A DNA stretch of 64,000 nucleotides from Cedecea colo (lineage in GTDB: Bacteria > Pseudomonadota > Gammaproteobacteria > Enterobacterales > Enterobacteriaceae), in contig NZ_SOYS01000004.1 in NCBI RefSeq assembly GCF_011808225.1, positions 124,001-188,000 of the forward strand, read 5' to 3'. A program made the position numbers and the translations under genes. Of this stretch, positions 39,835-52,153 are shown one piece after another. How positions within the stretch are numbered: the stretch's first letter is position 1; the number at the start of each line of letters is the position of its first letter. Below the pieces are notes generated by a model. It was not told where the DNA came from. It searched no databases and saw nothing but the letters and a program-made list of their open reading frames with translations.

Positions 39835-40149
39835 TAGCCAATTTAACAAGTCAGCAACAAGTAATAATGAAGGGAAGATAGCGCAACAAATCCATGCTAT
39901 CGCCGCATTTGTGAATTGCCTTGTGAACCAGAAATAATTTCCCCGCCATTTGGGAGCATCCAAATTTAAGATTTTTCATGGGTATTTAAGGTATAAAGCT
40001 ATTGTTTTTCAATGGGCATATAAATAATAATTTACACATATGAGCTCAGGGGTAACAACATGCTCACAGTCGCTATGAATAGCTTTCGATGTACGTATGG
40101 TAATAAAAAACAAGTAAAATTTTAAATTTATTTAATAAGGATATTCAAT
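39835..40149. other. AT-rich gap before the ail-like gene
   Basis: About 315 bp, strongly AT-rich, no gene seen. It should hold the promoter of the downstream barrel protein; TTTAATAAGGA just before the ATG gives its ribosome site. Confidence 0.4.
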
Positions 40150-40710
40150 ATGAAAAAAACTTCTCTGGCAGTACTACTGGCAACCACAATGGTAAGTGGT
40201 ATAGCGGTTGCAGATAATCACACAGCCTCAGTCGGTTATGCACAAAGTAAAGTGCAGGATTTCAAAAACATTCATGGCGTAAATATACAATATCGTTATG
40301 AGACTAATTCTCCGCTAAGCCTTCTGGCTTCTTTAAGTTACATGAAAGGGGATAACGAGCAAAATTATTTGCTTTCCGGGGATGCCGTTAATAACCGTTT
40401 TGACATAAAATATTACTCCCTGCTGGCTGGGCCAGCTTATCGCATTAATGACTATGTTTCTCTGTATGCTCTGGGTGGTTTAGCTCACGTAAAAGCTTCG
40501 GGAAAGACTCGCTGGACAGAGAGCGACTATGATTATGTCGGCCAGGAAGGGATTTCCGAAAAGTCGACCGATTTCGCTTACGGCTTTGGGATAATTATTA
40601 ACCCTGTAGACAAGTTTTCCATTAACGTCGGATATGAAGGTACCCAAATCAAAGCTGATGGCAACCATTCCATCAATGGCTTCAACGTCGGTGTTGGTTA
40701 TCGGTTCTGA
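40150..40710 (+). CDS. Ail/Lom/OmpX-family outer membrane protein
   Basis: 186 aa eight-stranded beta-barrel of the Ail/PagC/OmpX family. The signal peptide is MKKTSLAVLLATTMVSGIAVA (cleavage near residue 21). The strands alternate hydrophobic and polar residues, with YYSLLAGPAYRINDYVSLYA and the terminal FNVGVGYRF ending in the C-terminal Phe required for barrel insertion. Members mediate adhesion, serum resistance or envelope stability; which applies here is not visible. Own terminator downstream. Confidence 0.88.
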   Translation: MKKTSLAVLLATTMVSGIAVADNHTASVGYAQSKVQDFKNIHGVNIQYRYETNSPLSLLASLSYMKGDNEQNYLLSGDAVNNRFDIKYYSLLAGPAYRINDYVSLYALGGLAHVKASGKTRWTESDYDYVGQEGISEKSTDFAYGFGIIINPVDKFSINVGYEGTQIKADGNHSINGFNVGVGYRF

Positions 40711-40732
40711 TGAAATAATCAATTAGTCCTCA

Positions 40733-40776
40733 GGTTCGCCATTTCTGAATAAAGTAAAGAAATGGTGAACCCTTTT
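40733..40776 (+). terminator. Terminator after the ail-like gene
   Basis: Long stem GGTTCgCCATTTC / GAAATGGtGAACC followed by CTTTT. Confidence 0.75.
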
Positions 40777-40942
40777 GGACATTAATATAAAGAAGTGGCC
40801 TGGGTTCAAAAATCACTAAACAAATCCAAAGTGAAATGGAATATGGCCAGCCAGCGGGTACTGGCGGATAATAAAGCCGTCGTCAGCGCCTGACGGGACT
40901 TAATTATCCGAAGCCACCCAACGTTAACAGAGAAGCTTTTCT

Positions 40943-41755
40943 CTATTTGAACCCTTTCGCCGTTTTTATCAAATCATAGGCTTTCTGGATTTCCTGCGCT
41001 TTCTGCTTCGCCATCTGCATCATCTCCGGCGGCAGCCCTTTGGCGACCAGTTTGTCCGGGTGATGCTCGCTCATGAGCTTGCGGTAGGCGCGCTTTATGG
41101 TCGTTGGATCATCGCTGCTCTTCACGCCCAGCACATTGCAGGCATCTTCAAGCGTTGGGCCACGCTGTTGCTGCTGGAAACCACCGCCCTGCTGCTGGCT
41201 GTAACCGCCGCCAAACTGCTGACCGCCTTCCATCATGCGCAGGAACCGATCGAACTGAAGACGTGAAATACCGAGTTCTTCCGCAATCACATACAGCACC
41301 TGACGTTCGTTGGGATGCAACGAACCATCGGCGAAAGCGGCCTGAATCTGGATTTCCAGAAACATCCTAATCAAATCAAAACGGCCAAAACAGACGCTGC
41401 GCAGCTGACGCATTTTCTCGCGCAGCGGATAACCGTTCTCTTTACCGACGCGAAAAGCGTGCTGCGCCGCGCTTCGGGCGTCGCCATGCAACTGCATTCG
41501 GTCCATTAGCAAAGAGGCTATCTGAATATCCGCCTCGGTAACGCGTCCTTTAGATTTGGTCAGATGCCCCATCACTTCAAAGGTGGTGCTAAAAAATAGC
41601 GACTGTCGCTGCTGTTGGTTAGAAAACCAGGCGCTACGACGGCTACGCATCTTGTCGATTGCATGGCCAATCAGCAGTCCTGCCACCACGCCCCAGAAGC
41701 CACCGCCCATGATAAGCGCTATTGCGACACCGAGTACTTTTCCCCAATACTGCAT
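40943..41755 (-). CDS. djlA: Membrane-anchored co-chaperone DjlA
   Basis: Type III DnaJ-like protein stimulating DnaK; overproduction activates Rcs signalling in E. coli. It has 270 aa. One N-terminal membrane segment (about 6-30, [20 protein letters not shown]), a TerB-like middle domain, a Q/G-rich linker ([19 protein letters not shown]), and a C-terminal J domain with the HPD triad (SEHHPDKL). It faces the island with its 3' end and is divergent from lptD. Confidence 0.97.
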   Translation of the reverse strand: MQYWGKVLGVAIALIMGGGFWGVVAGLLIGHAIDKMRSRRSAWFSNQQQRQSLFFSTTFEVMGHLTKSKGRVTEADIQIASLLMDRMQLHGDARSAAQHAFRVGKENGYPLREKMRQLRSVCFGRFDLIRMFLEIQIQAAFADGSLHPNERQVLYVIAEELGISRLQFDRFLRMMEGGQQFGGGYSQQQGGGFQQQQRGPTLEDACNVLGVKSSDDPTTIKRAYRKLMSEHHPDKLVAKGLPPEMMQMAKQKAQEIQKAYDLIKTAKGFK

Positions 41756-41938
41756 ATACTCCCCAAATCGTCATGCTGTCGGCTAGAATTTGCTTTATCA
41801 TACCCGTCATTGATAGCGGTGCCTAACGGCAGGCTGCTGAACGGGCGGGATTAACACTAGCGCTGTGGTGATGAGTAAGTTAGTCTCTGACCGTTTGCCG
41901 ACGCTAAGCCATTGATGATGGAACAACGAATAACACGT

Positions 41939-44317
41939 ATGAAAAAACGTATTCCCACCTTGCTGGCCACCCTGATTGGCTCAGCGCTTTATAGCCAACA
42001 AGGTATGGCTGCCGATCTTGCCTCGCAATGTATGCTGGGCGTCCCCAGCTACACCCGTCCTTTGATCAAAGGCGATACCAATAACCTGCCGGTGACGATT
42101 AACGCCGACCATGCGAAAGGAGATTATCCTGACAACGCGGTCTTTACCGGTAATGTGGATATACAGCAAGGTAACAGCCGCCTGCAATCCGATGAAGTTC
42201 AACTGCATCAGAAACAGGTTGACGGACAGCCCGATCCCGTCCGCACGGTAGACGCGCTGGGTAATGTGCACTACGACGATAATCAGGTCATCCTGAAAGG
42301 TCCTAAAGCCTGGTCAAATTTAAATACAAAAGATACTAACGTCTGGGAAGGCGACTACCAGATGGTTGACCGTCAGGGACGCGGCAAGGCCGACGTAATG
42401 AAGCAGCGTGGCAATAACCGCTACACCATCCTTGATAACGGAACTTTTACCTCCTGCCTGCCCGGTTCAAATACCTGGAGCGTTGTAGGGAGCGAAGTGA
42501 TTCAGGACCGCGAGGAACAGGTTGCCGAAATCTGGAACGCTCGCTTTAAGCTTGGCCCGGTGCCGGTGTTCTACAGTCCTTATTTGCAGTTGCCGATCGG
42601 CGACAAACGCCGTTCTGGTTTCCTGATCCCGAATGCGAAATACAGCACCAATAACGGCCTGGAATTTACCCTGCCGTATTACTGGAACATCGCACCAAAC
42701 TTTGATGCCACCATTACCCCGCACTATATGGAAAAACGTGGGACGCAATGGCAGAACGAATTCCGCTACCTGACCGTAGCGGGCTCGGGTCTGATGGAGT
42801 TTGACTATCTGGGTTCTGACGACGAATACAAAAATGAAACGGGCGTAAATCCAGACGACAGCGCACACCGCTGGTTATTCTACTGGCGTCACGGCGGCGT
42901 AATGGATCAGGTCTGGCGTTTCAACGTCGATTACACCAAAGTCAGCGATGAAAAGTATTTTAACGACTTTAGTTCACAGTACGGTTCCAGCACCGATGGC
43001 TATGCGACGCAAAAATTTAGCGTCGGCTATGCGGTGGAAAACTTTAACGCAACGCTCGCCACTAAACAGTTCCAGGTCTTTGATTCCCAGCGCACGCGTA
43101 ATTCGTACCGCGCCGAGCCGCAGCTGGACGTTAACTATTACCAGAATGATGTAGGTCCTTTCGATACCCGTATTTATGGCCAGGCCGTTCACTTTACAAA
43201 CGTGAATGAAAACCTGCCGGAAGCCACGCGTCTGCATATCGAACCGGTAATCAGCCTGCCGCTTTCCAACGGCTGGGCGAGCCTGAATACCGAAGCGAAG
43301 GTCATGGCGACCCACTATCAGCAGCGCAACCTGGATGAGTACCGTTATTCCGTCAGAAATAGCCCAACAAACCTTGCTTCTGCGAACAAACTGGACGAAA
43401 CGGTTAACCGTACCCTGCCGCAGTTTAAAATGGACGGTAAGCTGATTTTCGACAGAAATATGAATTCTGCCGAAGGCTGGACGCAAACGCTGGAACCCCG
43501 CGTGCAATATCTTTATGTTCCTTATAAAGATCAAAGCAATATCAATAACTACGACTCCGCCCTGCTTCAGTCAGATTATACGGGTCTGTTCCGTGACAGA
43601 ACCTATGGCGGTCTGGACCGTATTGCTTCCGCCAACCAGGTCACTACCGGTTTAACCTCACGTATTTATGATGATGCCGCTATTGAACGTTTTAACGTTT
43701 CCGTGGGTCAAATCTACTACTTCACAAAATCGCGAACCGGCGATGAAACGATTAGCAGCGAGAAAGGTAATGAAACCGGATCTGTCGTATGGGCTGGTGA
43801 TACCTACTGGCGCATGACCGATCGCTGGGGCTTACGAGGTGGTGTGCAATATGATACACGCCTGGATAACGTGGCTACCGGCAACGGTGCAATCGAATAC
43901 CGTCGCGATGCTGACCGTCTTGTGCAGTTGAATTATCGCTATGCAAGCCCGGAGTACATCAGTGCAACGATACCAGGCATTAATACCAATGCCGATCAGT
44001 ACAAAGATGGGGTTTCTCAGGTGGGTGTAACGGCAAGCTGGCCGGTTGTCGATCGTTGGTCGGTTGTCGGTGCGTACTACTACGACACTAAGGCGCAACA
44101 AGTGGCAGACTCTATGCTTGCCGTGCAGTACAGCTCATGCTGTTATGCGATTCGTGTTGGTTACGAGCGTAAAATTAACGGCTGGGAAAACGATCAAAGC
44201 AAATACGATAACGTATTCGGCTTTAACATCGAGTTACGCGGCCTGAGTTCAAACTATGGCCTGGGCACACAGCAGATGTTGCGTTCTAATATTCTGCCGT
44301 ATCAAAGCTCGATGTAA
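41939..44317 (+). CDS. lptD: LPS-assembly outer membrane protein LptD
   Basis: Beta-barrel of the LptDE translocon that inserts lipopolysaccharide into the outer leaflet. It has 792 aa from the ATG at 41939, where the product begins with a signal peptide (to about residue 24). The disulfide cysteines are conserved: C31, C173 and the pair C734/C735 (SSCCYAI). N-terminal jellyroll ([20 protein letters not shown]), C-terminal 26-strand barrel. Essential; first of the lptD-surA-pdxA-rsmA-apaGH run. Confidence 0.98.
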   Translation: MKKRIPTLLATLIGSALYSQQGMAADLASQCMLGVPSYTRPLIKGDTNNLPVTINADHAKGDYPDNAVFTGNVDIQQGNSRLQSDEVQLHQKQVDGQPDPVRTVDALGNVHYDDNQVILKGPKAWSNLNTKDTNVWEGDYQMVDRQGRGKADVMKQRGNNRYTILDNGTFTSCLPGSNTWSVVGSEVIQDREEQVAEIWNARFKLGPVPVFYSPYLQLPIGDKRRSGFLIPNAKYSTNNGLEFTLPYYWNIAPNFDATITPHYMEKRGTQWQNEFRYLTVAGSGLMEFDYLGSDDEYKNETGVNPDDSAHRWLFYWRHGGVMDQVWRFNVDYTKVSDEKYFNDFSSQYGSSTDGYATQKFSVGYAVENFNATLATKQFQVFDSQRTRNSYRAEPQLDVNYYQNDVGPFDTRIYGQAVHFTNVNENLPEATRLHIEPVISLPLSNGWASLNTEAKVMATHYQQRNLDEYRYSVRNSPTNLASANKLDETVNRTLPQFKMDGKLIFDRNMNSAEGWTQTLEPRVQYLYVPYKDQSNINNYDSALLQSDYTGLFRDRTYGGLDRIASANQVTTGLTSRIYDDAAIERFNVSVGQIYYFTKSRTGDETISSEKGNETGSVVWAGDTYWRMTDRWGLRGGVQYDTRLDNVATGNGAIEYRRDADRLVQLNYRYASPEYISATIPGINTNADQYKDGVSQVGVTASWPVVDRWSVVGAYYYDTKAQQVADSMLAVQYSSCCYAIRVGYERKINGWENDQSKYDNVFGFNIELRGLSSNYGLGTQQMLRSNILPYQSSM

Positions 44318-44372
44318 TTCACTAAGACTTGAAAACGTAATCCGCTTCGCGGCTGGTAAAATTGGGAAAAGT

Positions 44373-45665
44373 ATGAAGAACTGGAGAACGCTGCTTCTCG
44401 GTATCGCTCTGGTGGCGAATACCACCTTCGCGGCGCCACAAGTGGTCGACAAAGTAGCAGCCGTAGTAAACAACGGTGTAGTCCTTGAAAGCGACGTCGA
44501 TGGCCTGATGCAATCGGTGAAGTTAAACGCTCAGCAAGCGGGTCAGCAGCTGCCGGATGACAGTACGCTGCGCCACCAGATTCTGGAACGTCTGATCATG
44601 GACCAAATTGTCCTGCAGATGGGCCAGAAGATGGGCGTGAAAATCACCGACGAGCAGCTGGATAAAGCTATTGCTGACATCGCCGCGCAGAACAAAATGA
44701 GCATGGATCAGATGCGCAGCCGTCTGGCCTATGACGGTATCAATTACAATACGTACCGTGCTCAAATCCGCAAAGAGATGACTATCTCTGAAGTGCGCAA
44801 TAACGAAGTGCGTCGCCGCGTTACCATTCTGCCGCAGGAAGTTGATTCGCTGGCACAGCAGGTCGGTAGTCAAAACGACAGCAGCACCGAGCTGAATCTG
44901 AGCCATATCCTGATCCCTCTGCCAGAAAACCCAACGTCCGCTCAGGTTGACGATGCGGAAAAGCAAGCGCGTGATATCGTTTCCCAGGCGCAAAACGGCG
45001 CGGATTTCGGCAAGCTGGCCATCACTTATTCTGCTGACCAGCAGGCGCTGAAAGGCGGACAGATGGGCTGGGGTCGTATCCAGGAACTGCCGTCAATTTT
45101 CGCCCAGGCGTTGACCACCGCGAAAAAAGGCGACGTCATCGGCCCGGTGCGTTCCGGCGTTGGCTTCCACATCCTGAAAGTGAACGATCTGCGTGGCCAG
45201 TCCCAGAGTATTTCTGTGACCGAAGTACATGCGCGTCATATTCTGCTTAAACCATCGCCTATCATGACCGATCAACAGGCGCGTCTGAAGCTTGAGCAAA
45301 TCGCCGCAGATATCAAGAGTGGCAAAACCACCTTTGACAAAGCCGCGAAAGCGTTTTCTGACGATCCAGGTTCTGCCAACCAGGGCGGCGATCTGGGCTG
45401 GGCTTCCGCGGATATCTACGATCCGGCCTTCCGTGATGCGATCATGAAACTGAACAAAGGCCAGACCAGCGAGCCCGTTCACTCTTCCTTCGGCTGGCAT
45501 TTGATCGAGCTGCTGGATACCCGCAAAGTCGACAAGACTGACGCGGCGCAGAAAGATCGTGCGTACCGTATGCTGTTTAACCGTAAGTTCTCTGAAGAAG
45601 CGCAGACCTGGATGCAGGAACAACGCGCCAGTGCTTACGTGAAGATTACCGGCAGCAATGGCTAA
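44373..45665 (+). CDS. surA: Periplasmic chaperone/PPIase SurA
   Basis: Escorts unfolded outer membrane proteins to BAM. It has 430 aa (E. coli 428) from the ATG at 44373. Signal peptide [20 protein letters not shown], cleaved after residue 20. An N-terminal chaperone domain is followed by two parvulin domains ([16 protein letters not shown] about 170; [16 protein letters not shown] about 280) and a C-terminal helix. Overlaps pdxA by 8 nt. Confidence 0.98.
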   Translation: MKNWRTLLLGIALVANTTFAAPQVVDKVAAVVNNGVVLESDVDGLMQSVKLNAQQAGQQLPDDSTLRHQILERLIMDQIVLQMGQKMGVKITDEQLDKAIADIAAQNKMSMDQMRSRLAYDGINYNTYRAQIRKEMTISEVRNNEVRRRVTILPQEVDSLAQQVGSQNDSSTELNLSHILIPLPENPTSAQVDDAEKQARDIVSQAQNGADFGKLAITYSADQQALKGGQMGWGRIQELPSIFAQALTTAKKGDVIGPVRSGVGFHILKVNDLRGQSQSISVTEVHARHILLKPSPIMTDQQARLKLEQIAADIKSGKTTFDKAAKAFSDDPGSANQGGDLGWASADIYDPAFRDAIMKLNKGQTSEPVHSSFGWHLIELLDTRKVDKTDAAQKDRAYRMLFNRKFSEEAQTWMQEQRASAYVKITGSNG

Positions 45666-46647
45666 CGTCTCTCGCGTGACCCTCACTCCCGGCGAACCCG
45701 CCGGGATTGGTCCCGACCTGGTCGTCGCACTCGCGCAACGCGACTGGCCCGTTGAACTGGTCGTCTGCGCAGCCCCCGAATTACTGCTTGAACGAGCAGC
45801 CCTGCTTGGCCTGCCGCTCACGCTCCAGCCTTATCAACCCGGACTTCCGGCCACGCCTCAGGCTACAGGAACGCTGACTATTTTGCCTGTCGCGCTGCAT
45901 GCTGCGGTAGTGCCCGGCCAGCTGGACGTGCGTAACAGTGCCTATGTCGTTGAAACGCTGGCTCGCGCCTGCGACGGCTGTCTTAACGGTGAGTTTGCCG
46001 CGCTGATTACCGGGCCGGTACACAAAGGCATTATCAACGATGCCGGCATCCCGTTTATCGGCCATACAGAGTTTTTCGAAGAACGTTCGCAAAGCGAAAA
46101 AGTCGTGATGATGCTGGCAACCGAGGAACTACGGGTTGCCCTGGCGACCACGCATCTGCCGTTAAAAGCGATTAGCGATGCCATCACGCCAGATTTATTA
46201 CGCCAGATAATCTCCATCCTGTATCATGACCTGCAAACCAAGTTTGGTATTGCGCAACCTCATGTGCTGGTGTGCGGCCTGAATCCTCATGCGGGCGAAG
46301 GCGGCCATATGGGCACAGAAGAGATTGATACAATAGTGCCGGTGCTCAACGAGATGCGCGCCCGCGGAATGAACCTTTCAGGTCCACTTCCGGCCGATAC
46401 GCTCTTTCAGCCGAAGTATCTCGACCACGCCGATGCGGTGCTGGCGATGTATCACGACCAGGGGCTACCGGTGTTAAAATACCAGGGCTTTGGTCGCGCG
46501 GTGAATATCACCCTGGGCTTACCTTTTATCCGCACATCCGTCGACCACGGGACTGCTCTTGAACTTGCAGGCCGGGGAAAAGCCGATGTCGGCAGTTTTA
46601 TTACGGCGCTTAATCTCGCCATCAAAATGATTACAAATACTCAATGA
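45658..46647 (+). CDS. pdxA: 4-hydroxythreonine-4-phosphate dehydrogenase PdxA
   Basis: NAD-dependent, metal-requiring step of pyridoxal phosphate synthesis. It has 329 aa. [15 protein letters not shown] is at the N-terminus; [34 protein letters not shown] and [13 protein letters not shown] carry the metal and substrate residues. Overlaps surA by 8 nt and rsmA by 4 nt. Confidence 0.98.
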   Translation: MANVSRVTLTPGEPAGIGPDLVVALAQRDWPVELVVCAAPELLLERAALLGLPLTLQPYQPGLPATPQATGTLTILPVALHAAVVPGQLDVRNSAYVVETLARACDGCLNGEFAALITGPVHKGIINDAGIPFIGHTEFFEERSQSEKVVMMLATEELRVALATTHLPLKAISDAITPDLLRQIISILYHDLQTKFGIAQPHVLVCGLNPHAGEGGHMGTEEIDTIVPVLNEMRARGMNLSGPLPADTLFQPKYLDHADAVLAMYHDQGLPVLKYQGFGRAVNITLGLPFIRTSVDHGTALELAGRGKADVGSFITALNLAIKMITNTQ

Positions 46648-47465
46648 ATACTCGCGTCCACCAGGGCCATCTTGCCCGTAAACGTTTTGGACAAAACTTC
46701 CTTAATGACCAGTTCGTTATCGACAGTATTGTCTCCGCTATTAACCCGCAGAAAGGCCAGGCGATGGTAGAAATCGGTCCGGGCCTCGGCGCATTAACCG
46801 AACCTGTGGGTGAGCGACTGGACGAAATGACCGTCATCGAGCTCGACCGCGATCTGGCCGCTCGTCTGCAGACGCATCCTTTTCTGGCGCCCAAGCTTAC
46901 GATTTACCAGCAGGACGCCATGACGATGGATTTTGGCGAGCTGGCAAAAAAAATCGGCCAGCCGCTGCGCGTGTTTGGCAACCTGCCGTATAACATCTCT
47001 ACGCCGTTGATGTTCCATCTCTTTAGCTATACTGATGCCATTGCGGACATGCATTTTATGCTGCAAAAAGAGGTCGTCAACCGTCTGGTTGCAGGCCCAA
47101 ACAGTAAAGCGTATGGTCGTTTATCAGTGATGGCGCAATATTATTGCAACGTTATCCCGGTGCTCGAAGTGCCGCCAACGGCCTTTACGCCTGCGCCGAA
47201 AGTGGATTCAGCAGTGGTACGTCTGGTGCCTCATGCGACGATCCCACACCCGGTAAAAGAGCTGCGCGTGTTAAGCCGCATTACCACTGAAGCGTTTAAC
47301 AAGCGCCGTAAAACGATTCGCAACAGCCTCGGCCATCTGTTCAGTGCAGAGGTCATGGCGGAACTGGGTATCGATGCGACCCTGCGCGCTGAGAACATTT
47401 CAGTTGCCCAGTATTGCCAACTGGCAAACTATCTGGCTGAGCACCCGCAGCCGAAGGAGAGTTAA
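46644..47465 (+). CDS. rsmA: 16S rRNA dimethyladenosine transferase RsmA (KsgA)
   Basis: Dimethylates A1518 and A1519 of 16S rRNA, a late 30S assembly checkpoint. It has 273 aa, the E. coli length. [10 protein letters not shown] near residues 13-22, the SAM-binding [13 protein letters not shown], and the catalytic [10 protein letters not shown] motif are intact. The start ATGA overlaps pdxA. Confidence 0.98.
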   Translation: MNTRVHQGHLARKRFGQNFLNDQFVIDSIVSAINPQKGQAMVEIGPGLGALTEPVGERLDEMTVIELDRDLAARLQTHPFLAPKLTIYQQDAMTMDFGELAKKIGQPLRVFGNLPYNISTPLMFHLFSYTDAIADMHFMLQKEVVNRLVAGPNSKAYGRLSVMAQYYCNVIPVLEVPPTAFTPAPKVDSAVVRLVPHATIPHPVKELRVLSRITTEAFNKRRKTIRNSLGHLFSAEVMAELGIDATLRAENISVAQYCQLANYLAEHPQPKES

Positions 47466-47467
47466 CG

Positions 47468-47845
47468 ATGTTAAATTCGCCCCGCGTATGTGTTCAGGTA
47501 CAAAGCGTTTATATCGAATCTCAATCCTCCCCGGAAAATGAACGTTTCGTTTTTGCTTATACCGTAACCATCCGAAATCTGGGGCGAACGCCGGTGCAAC
47601 TGCTTGGCCGTTACTGGCTCATTACCAACGGAAACGGCCATGAAACCGAAGTGCAGGGCGAAGGCGTCATCGGCGTCCAGCCCCACATCGAACCGGGCAA
47701 TGAATACAGTTACACCAGCGGCGCGGTGCTTGAAACGCCGCTGGGCACCATGCAAGGCCATTACGAAATGGTCGATTCTCAGGGCGAGGCTTTCCGCGTC
47801 GCCATTCCCGTCTTCCGTCTGGCCATTCCAGCCTTCATTCATTGA
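47468..47845 (+). CDS. apaG: ApaG protein
   Basis: 125-aa protein of the ApaG/DUF525 beta-sandwich family, linked to Co/Mg resistance phenotypes; biochemical role unsettled. [11 protein letters not shown] and GYY-like loops replaced by [20 protein letters not shown], plus [13 protein letters not shown], are the family hallmarks. 2 nt after rsmA and 4 nt before apaH. Confidence 0.95.
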   Translation: MLNSPRVCVQVQSVYIESQSSPENERFVFAYTVTIRNLGRTPVQLLGRYWLITNGNGHETEVQGEGVIGVQPHIEPGNEYSYTSGAVLETPLGTMQGHYEMVDSQGEAFRVAIPVFRLAIPAFIH

Positions 47846-47849
47846 TACG

Positions 47850-48701
47850 ATGTCTACATACCTGATTGGCGATGTTCACGGCTGCTACGATGAACTGATC
47901 GCCCTGCTGCAACAGGTTGAGTTTACGCCTGGCAAAGATACTTTATGGCTCACGGGCGATCTCGTCGCGCGAGGTCCGGGCTCACTTGAAGTGTTGCGCT
48001 ATGTCCGCAGTCTGGGTGACAGCGCGCGTATGGTGCTCGGTAATCACGATTTGCATCTGCTGGCGGTTTACGCAGGCATTAGCCGTAATAAGCCCAAAGA
48101 TCGCGTCTCACAGCTGCTTGAAGCGCCGGATGCTGACGAGTTGCTCAACTGGCTGCGTCGTCAGCCATTGCTCCAGCTCGATGAAGAGAAAAAACTGGTC
48201 ATGGCGCACGCCGGGATCACCCCGCAGTGGGATATCGCTACGGCTATCGCCTGCGCTCGTGATGTCGAAGCGGTGCTTTCAAGCGACAGCTACCCGCTGT
48301 TCCTCGACGCGATGTATGGCGATATGCCAAACAACTGGTCGCAGGATCTTACCGGTCTCGCCCGTCTGCGCTTCATTACCAACGCGCTCACGCGTATGCG
48401 CTACTGCTTCCCGAACGGTCAGCTGGATATGTACTGCAAAGACACGCCTGAAAGCGCGCCTGCGCCGCTAAAACCGTGGTTTGCCATCCCTGGCCCGGTA
48501 ACGGATGCATATTCGGTCATCTTTGGTCACTGGGCGTCGCTTGAAGGCAAAGGGACACCGCCTGGCATCTACGGTCTGGATACCGGCTGCTGCTGGGGCG
48601 GGGATTTAACCTGTTTGCGCTGGGAAGATAAAACGTATTTTGTGCAGCCGTCGAACCGTAAGGTCGATACCGGCGACGGCGACACGGCCATAGCATTATA
48701 A
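47850..48701 (+). CDS. apaH: Diadenosine tetraphosphatase ApaH
   Basis: Symmetrical Ap4A hydrolase, a metallophosphatase that also decaps Np4-RNA. It has 283 aa from the ATG at 47850 (E. coli 280). Metal motifs [10 protein letters not shown] (7-16), [16 protein letters not shown] and the later FGHWAS are all present. Last gene of the run, ending at a bidirectional terminator. Confidence 0.97.
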   Translation: MSTYLIGDVHGCYDELIALLQQVEFTPGKDTLWLTGDLVARGPGSLEVLRYVRSLGDSARMVLGNHDLHLLAVYAGISRNKPKDRVSQLLEAPDADELLNWLRRQPLLQLDEEKKLVMAHAGITPQWDIATAIACARDVEAVLSSDSYPLFLDAMYGDMPNNWSQDLTGLARLRFITNALTRMRYCFPNGQLDMYCKDTPESAPAPLKPWFAIPGPVTDAYSVIFGHWASLEGKGTPPGIYGLDTGCCWGGDLTCLRWEDKTYFVQPSNRKVDTGDGDTAIAL

Positions 48702-48702
48702 A

Positions 48703-48730
48703 AAAAACCCGGTGAATAACCGGGTTTTTT
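48703..48730. terminator. Bidirectional terminator after apaH
   Basis: AAACCCGGTGAATAACCGGG stem (ACCCGGT...ACCGGGT) with A's before and T's after. An identical 25-bp copy occurs at 48869-48893. Confidence 0.88.
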
Positions 48731-48807
48731 ATTGCTGACAAAGAAGGAAAAAGCGTGGTTTTTCCTTCTTTGTGGTTATCAGCCGAAAATCAACCCTTTG
48801 ATTTTAC
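48731..48807 (-). repeat. Dispersed double-hairpin repeat, copy C (apaH-folA)
   Basis: Read on the minus strand: GTAAAATCAAAGGG-TTGATTTTC, then ATAACCAC, then AAAGAAGGAAAAA-CCACGC-TTTTTCCTTCTTT and TCAGCAAT. The main hairpin has perfect 13-bp arms. Homologous to copies A and B. Flanked by two identical terminators. Confidence 0.8.
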
Positions 48808-48868
48808 TTGATTTTTATTCGGCGGCATACGTTCAACCTGTGTTGGTTGAGAGTTTGTCATCATTCTG

Positions 48869-48893
48869 AAACCCGGTGAATAACCGGGTTTTT
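48869..48893. terminator. Second copy of the apaH-type terminator, before folA end
   Basis: The same 25-bp hairpin as at 48706-48730. Here it lies 5 nt beyond the folA stop and probably ends folA on the minus strand. Confidence 0.8.
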
Positions 48894-48897
48894 AATT

Positions 48898-49413
<516 letters not shown>

Positions 49414-49648
49414 CTATACGTAAAGCGCATTCTTTCGTCGACTGCCCTTACCCTTCGCGACAAAAATTATTTTTGTTCTGCTGAGCAAGGCAGAAAGCGC
49501 CTCCTCACCAGCGCTAACCCGAACAAGGAGTTAGCGAAAAATCCCATGACATTCGCTTAAAAAATGCTTATTCATCGCGAACGTCACTGTAAGTTTATGC
49601 GATGGCTGAGTTATAGTTTATTTTTATCTCTCTGCGCTGGACACCTTT

Positions 49649-50263
49649 ATGCTGGAAACCACCCTCTTCGTCGCCACCATTGCCACGCTGGGCATGCTTT
49701 CTCCCGGCCCCGACTTCTTTCTGGTTATAAAGAACGCAGCGCGCTACACGCGCTCGGCGGCAATGATGACTTCCCTTGGGGTGATAAGCGGCGTAGCAAC
49801 TCACATGACCTATTGCGTTGCCGGTCTTGCCGTCGTTATCACCACCACGCCATGGCTGTTCGGCCTGCTGAAATACGCCGGTGCGGCGTACCTGGTCTGG
49901 GTCGGCCTGCACGCGCTGTTTGCCCGTGGCGGCAGCAAAATGGATGTCAGCCAGATTGCCCGTCAGGAAACCACGCTCGGGAAAGCATTTCTGCAGGGCT
50001 ATCTGTGCAATTTGCTGAATCCAAAAGCGACGCTATTTTTCCTGTCGATCTTCACACAGGTATTGAGCGTTAATTCAGACACGCTGGATAAGCTGTGGTA
50101 TGCCGGCGTGATCCTGACACTGTCTGTCATCTGGTGGCCGCTGCTGGTGGTGTTAATCCAGAGCGCGCCGGTGCGCCTTGGTCTGGCAAAAGCGCAAAAA
50201 ATTGTGGATAAACTGCTGGGCGGTATGCTGGTTGCGCTGGGGATTAAAGTCGCGCTGAGCTAA
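49649..50263 (+). CDS. LysE/RhtB-family amino acid exporter
   Basis: 204-aa inner membrane protein with about six hydrophobic segments and the LysE-family signature LGMLSPGPDFFLVIKNAAR near residues 14-32 and CNLLNPKATLFFLSIF near 117-132. Closest in my recollection to RhtC-type homoserine/threonine exporters; the actual substrate is not visible. It lies between folA and kefC, where E. coli K-12 has no such gene, and is convergent with kefC. Confidence 0.88.
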   Translation: MLETTLFVATIATLGMLSPGPDFFLVIKNAARYTRSAAMMTSLGVISGVATHMTYCVAGLAVVITTTPWLFGLLKYAGAAYLVWVGLHALFARGGSKMDVSQIARQETTLGKAFLQGYLCNLLNPKATLFFLSIFTQVLSVNSDTLDKLWYAGVILTLSVIWWPLLVVLIQSAPVRLGLAKAQKIVDKLLGGMLVALGIKVALS

Positions 50264-50284
50264 AAAACGCTCCCAGCCGGGAGC
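50262..50284 (-). terminator. Terminator of kefFC
   Basis: On the minus strand, GCTCCC, loop GGCT, GGGAGC then GTTTTTTA, just beyond the kefC stop. It overlaps the end of the lysE-like gene by 2 nt. Confidence 0.85.
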
Positions 50285-50293
50285 ATTTGTCAC

Positions 50294-52153
50294 TCATTGC
50301 GCAGGCTTCGCTGGCGGTTCATCCGTCAGCTTACCAGTATGCTTCCCTTCCTCCGTGCCCTGCCAGCCGTGCCGTTGGATGACGTTCAGATGCGCGCGGT
50401 CTTCGTTAATCACCTCGGTCAGCATCGCGCTGGTACGTTTAAGAACATCCGCGCGCGCGGGCATATCCGCTGCGGCAACCATCTCTTCTACCATTTGCAT
50501 ATTGAAACGACGGAAATGATCGGCACGCTCACGCGCTTCATAGCTACCTACGCCCAGTATTTCCAGCGCCCGGCGTCCTACTTTTAACGAGCTTTCAAAC
50601 GTTTCACGTTCCGGCTGTTCAACGCCCGCCTGCCGCAGGCGGATAAAGTGATCGAGATCGCGCGCTCTGGCGATAACCTGCAAATTCGGGAAATGCGCCT
50701 GCGCCAGTTCGGAGAGCTGTATATTCGCATCCGGATCGTCGATGGCGTTGATCAGCACTTCGGCTTTCGCCGCTCCGGCAGATGCGAGTAAATCCACGCG
50801 CGTGGCGTCACCGTAGAATACTTTGGTGCCAAATTTACGCAGCGTTTCGATATGGTCCGGATCGTGATCGAGCACCACCATTTTCACCCCGCTGGTCAGC
50901 AGCAAACGCCCGGCGATTTGCCCGAAACGGCCAAAGCCCGCAATGATGACCCTCGGCTGTTGTTCATCGATTTCATCTGCCTCGCGCGCCTGCTCTTTGG
51001 CTGATTTTTCCAGGCGGCTAAGCAGCACTAACAGCAACGGCGTTGCGGCCATGGAAAGCGCGACGACAAGCGTCAGGGATTTTGCCCAGCCGTCATCAAG
51101 CACGTCAGCCATCCTCGCCGTACCGAAAATAACAAACGCGAATTCACTGCCCTGCCCTAATAAAACAGCAAACCAGCGCTGCTGTTTACGCGGTACTTTC
51201 AGCGCCCTGGCGACGATCCACAGCATCAGCGTTTTAATCACCAGGAAACCAGCCAGCAGCACGATAATGCGCAGCGGATTTTCCACCAGCGTGCCGAAGT
51301 CTATCGACATGCCGACACCGATAAAGAACAGCCCAAGCAGCAAACCTTTAAACGGTTCGATATCGCTTTCCAGCGCGTGGCGATATTCCGAGCTTGCCAG
51401 CAATACGCCTGCCAGAAACGCGCCCATCGCCATGGATAAACCGGCTTCTTCAAGCAGCAGTCCAAAGCCGAAGACAAGGAATAACGCCACGGCGCTGAAG
51501 ACTTCCCGCAGGCCGGAGCGGGCAACGAATCGCAGCACTGGACGAGTAACGTACCGACCAAGCAACACAACCAACGCCAGCGCGCCAGCTACTTTCAGTG
51601 CAGAAATAGTAAAGGCTGCGAAAGTTGTCGCGCTACCGCTGCTCGCCAGCAGCGGGATCATCGCCACCAGTGGAATGGCGGCGATGTCCTGGAACAACAG
51701 CACGGCAAATGCGCTGCGGCCCATCGGTGAAATCGACAGGTTACGCTCGTTCATGGCCTGCATGGCTATCGCCGTGGAAGAGAGCGCAAGCGTTAAGCCG
51801 ATCAATACAGCCACCTGTAAGCCGAGCCCCATCAGCATGCAGAACAAACCGAGGAACAGACCGCACGCCGCCATTTGCAGCATACCGCCGCCAAACACCG
51901 AAGCGCGCAGCGTCCACAGCCGACGCGGGTCCAGCTCAAGGCCGATAACAAACAGCATCAACACCACGCCAATTTCAGCGAAATGCAGAATCGTGCCGGC
52001 GTCCGTTACCAGCCGTAATCCCCAGGGCCCGATAATACAGCCGGCGATCAGATAGCCGAGTACCGAACCTAATCCCAGACGTACCGCAACAGGCACAATC
52101 AGCGCGGCGGAACCAAGGTAGATCAATGCCTGGATCATGCTATGACTGTCCAT
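50294..52153 (-). CDS. kefC: Glutathione-gated potassium/proton antiporter KefC
   Basis: CPA2-family K+ efflux system that acidifies the cytoplasm during electrophile stress; closed by glutathione, opened by glutathione adducts. It has 619 aa (E. coli 620). About 12 membrane helices (1-385) are followed by a cytoplasmic RCK domain with the Rossmann motif [17 protein letters not shown] (about 400-418) and the [13 protein letters not shown] stretch. Needs KefF, encoded upstream with a 14-nt overlap. Confidence 0.97.
   Translation of the reverse strand: MDSHSMIQALIYLGSAALIVPVAVRLGLGSVLGYLIAGCIIGPWGLRLVTDAGTILHFAEIGVVLMLFVIGLELDPRRLWTLRASVFGGGMLQMAACGLFLGLFCMLMGLGLQVAVLIGLTLALSSTAIAMQAMNERNLSISPMGRSAFAVLLFQDIAAIPLVAMIPLLASSGSATTFAAFTISALKVAGALALVVLLGRYVTRPVLRFVARSGLREVFSAVALFLVFGFGLLLEEAGLSMAMGAFLAGVLLASSEYRHALESDIEPFKGLLLGLFFIGVGMSIDFGTLVENPLRIIVLLAGFLVIKTLMLWIVARALKVPRKQQRWFAVLLGQGSEFAFVIFGTARMADVLDDGWAKSLTLVVALSMAATPLLLVLLSRLEKSAKEQAREADEIDEQQPRVIIAGFGRFGQIAGRLLLTSGVKMVVLDHDPDHIETLRKFGTKVFYGDATRVDLLASAGAAKAEVLINAIDDPDANIQLSELAQAHFPNLQVIARARDLDHFIRLRQAGVEQPERETFESSLKVGRRALEILGVGSYEARERADHFRRFNMQMVEEMVAAADMPARADVLKRTSAMLTEVINEDRAHLNVIQRHGWQGTEEGKHTGKLTDEPPAKPAQ

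Noticed and set aside
40840-40900. Possible coding remnant before djlA
   Set aside because: Short frames here end quickly and show no recognisable similarity.
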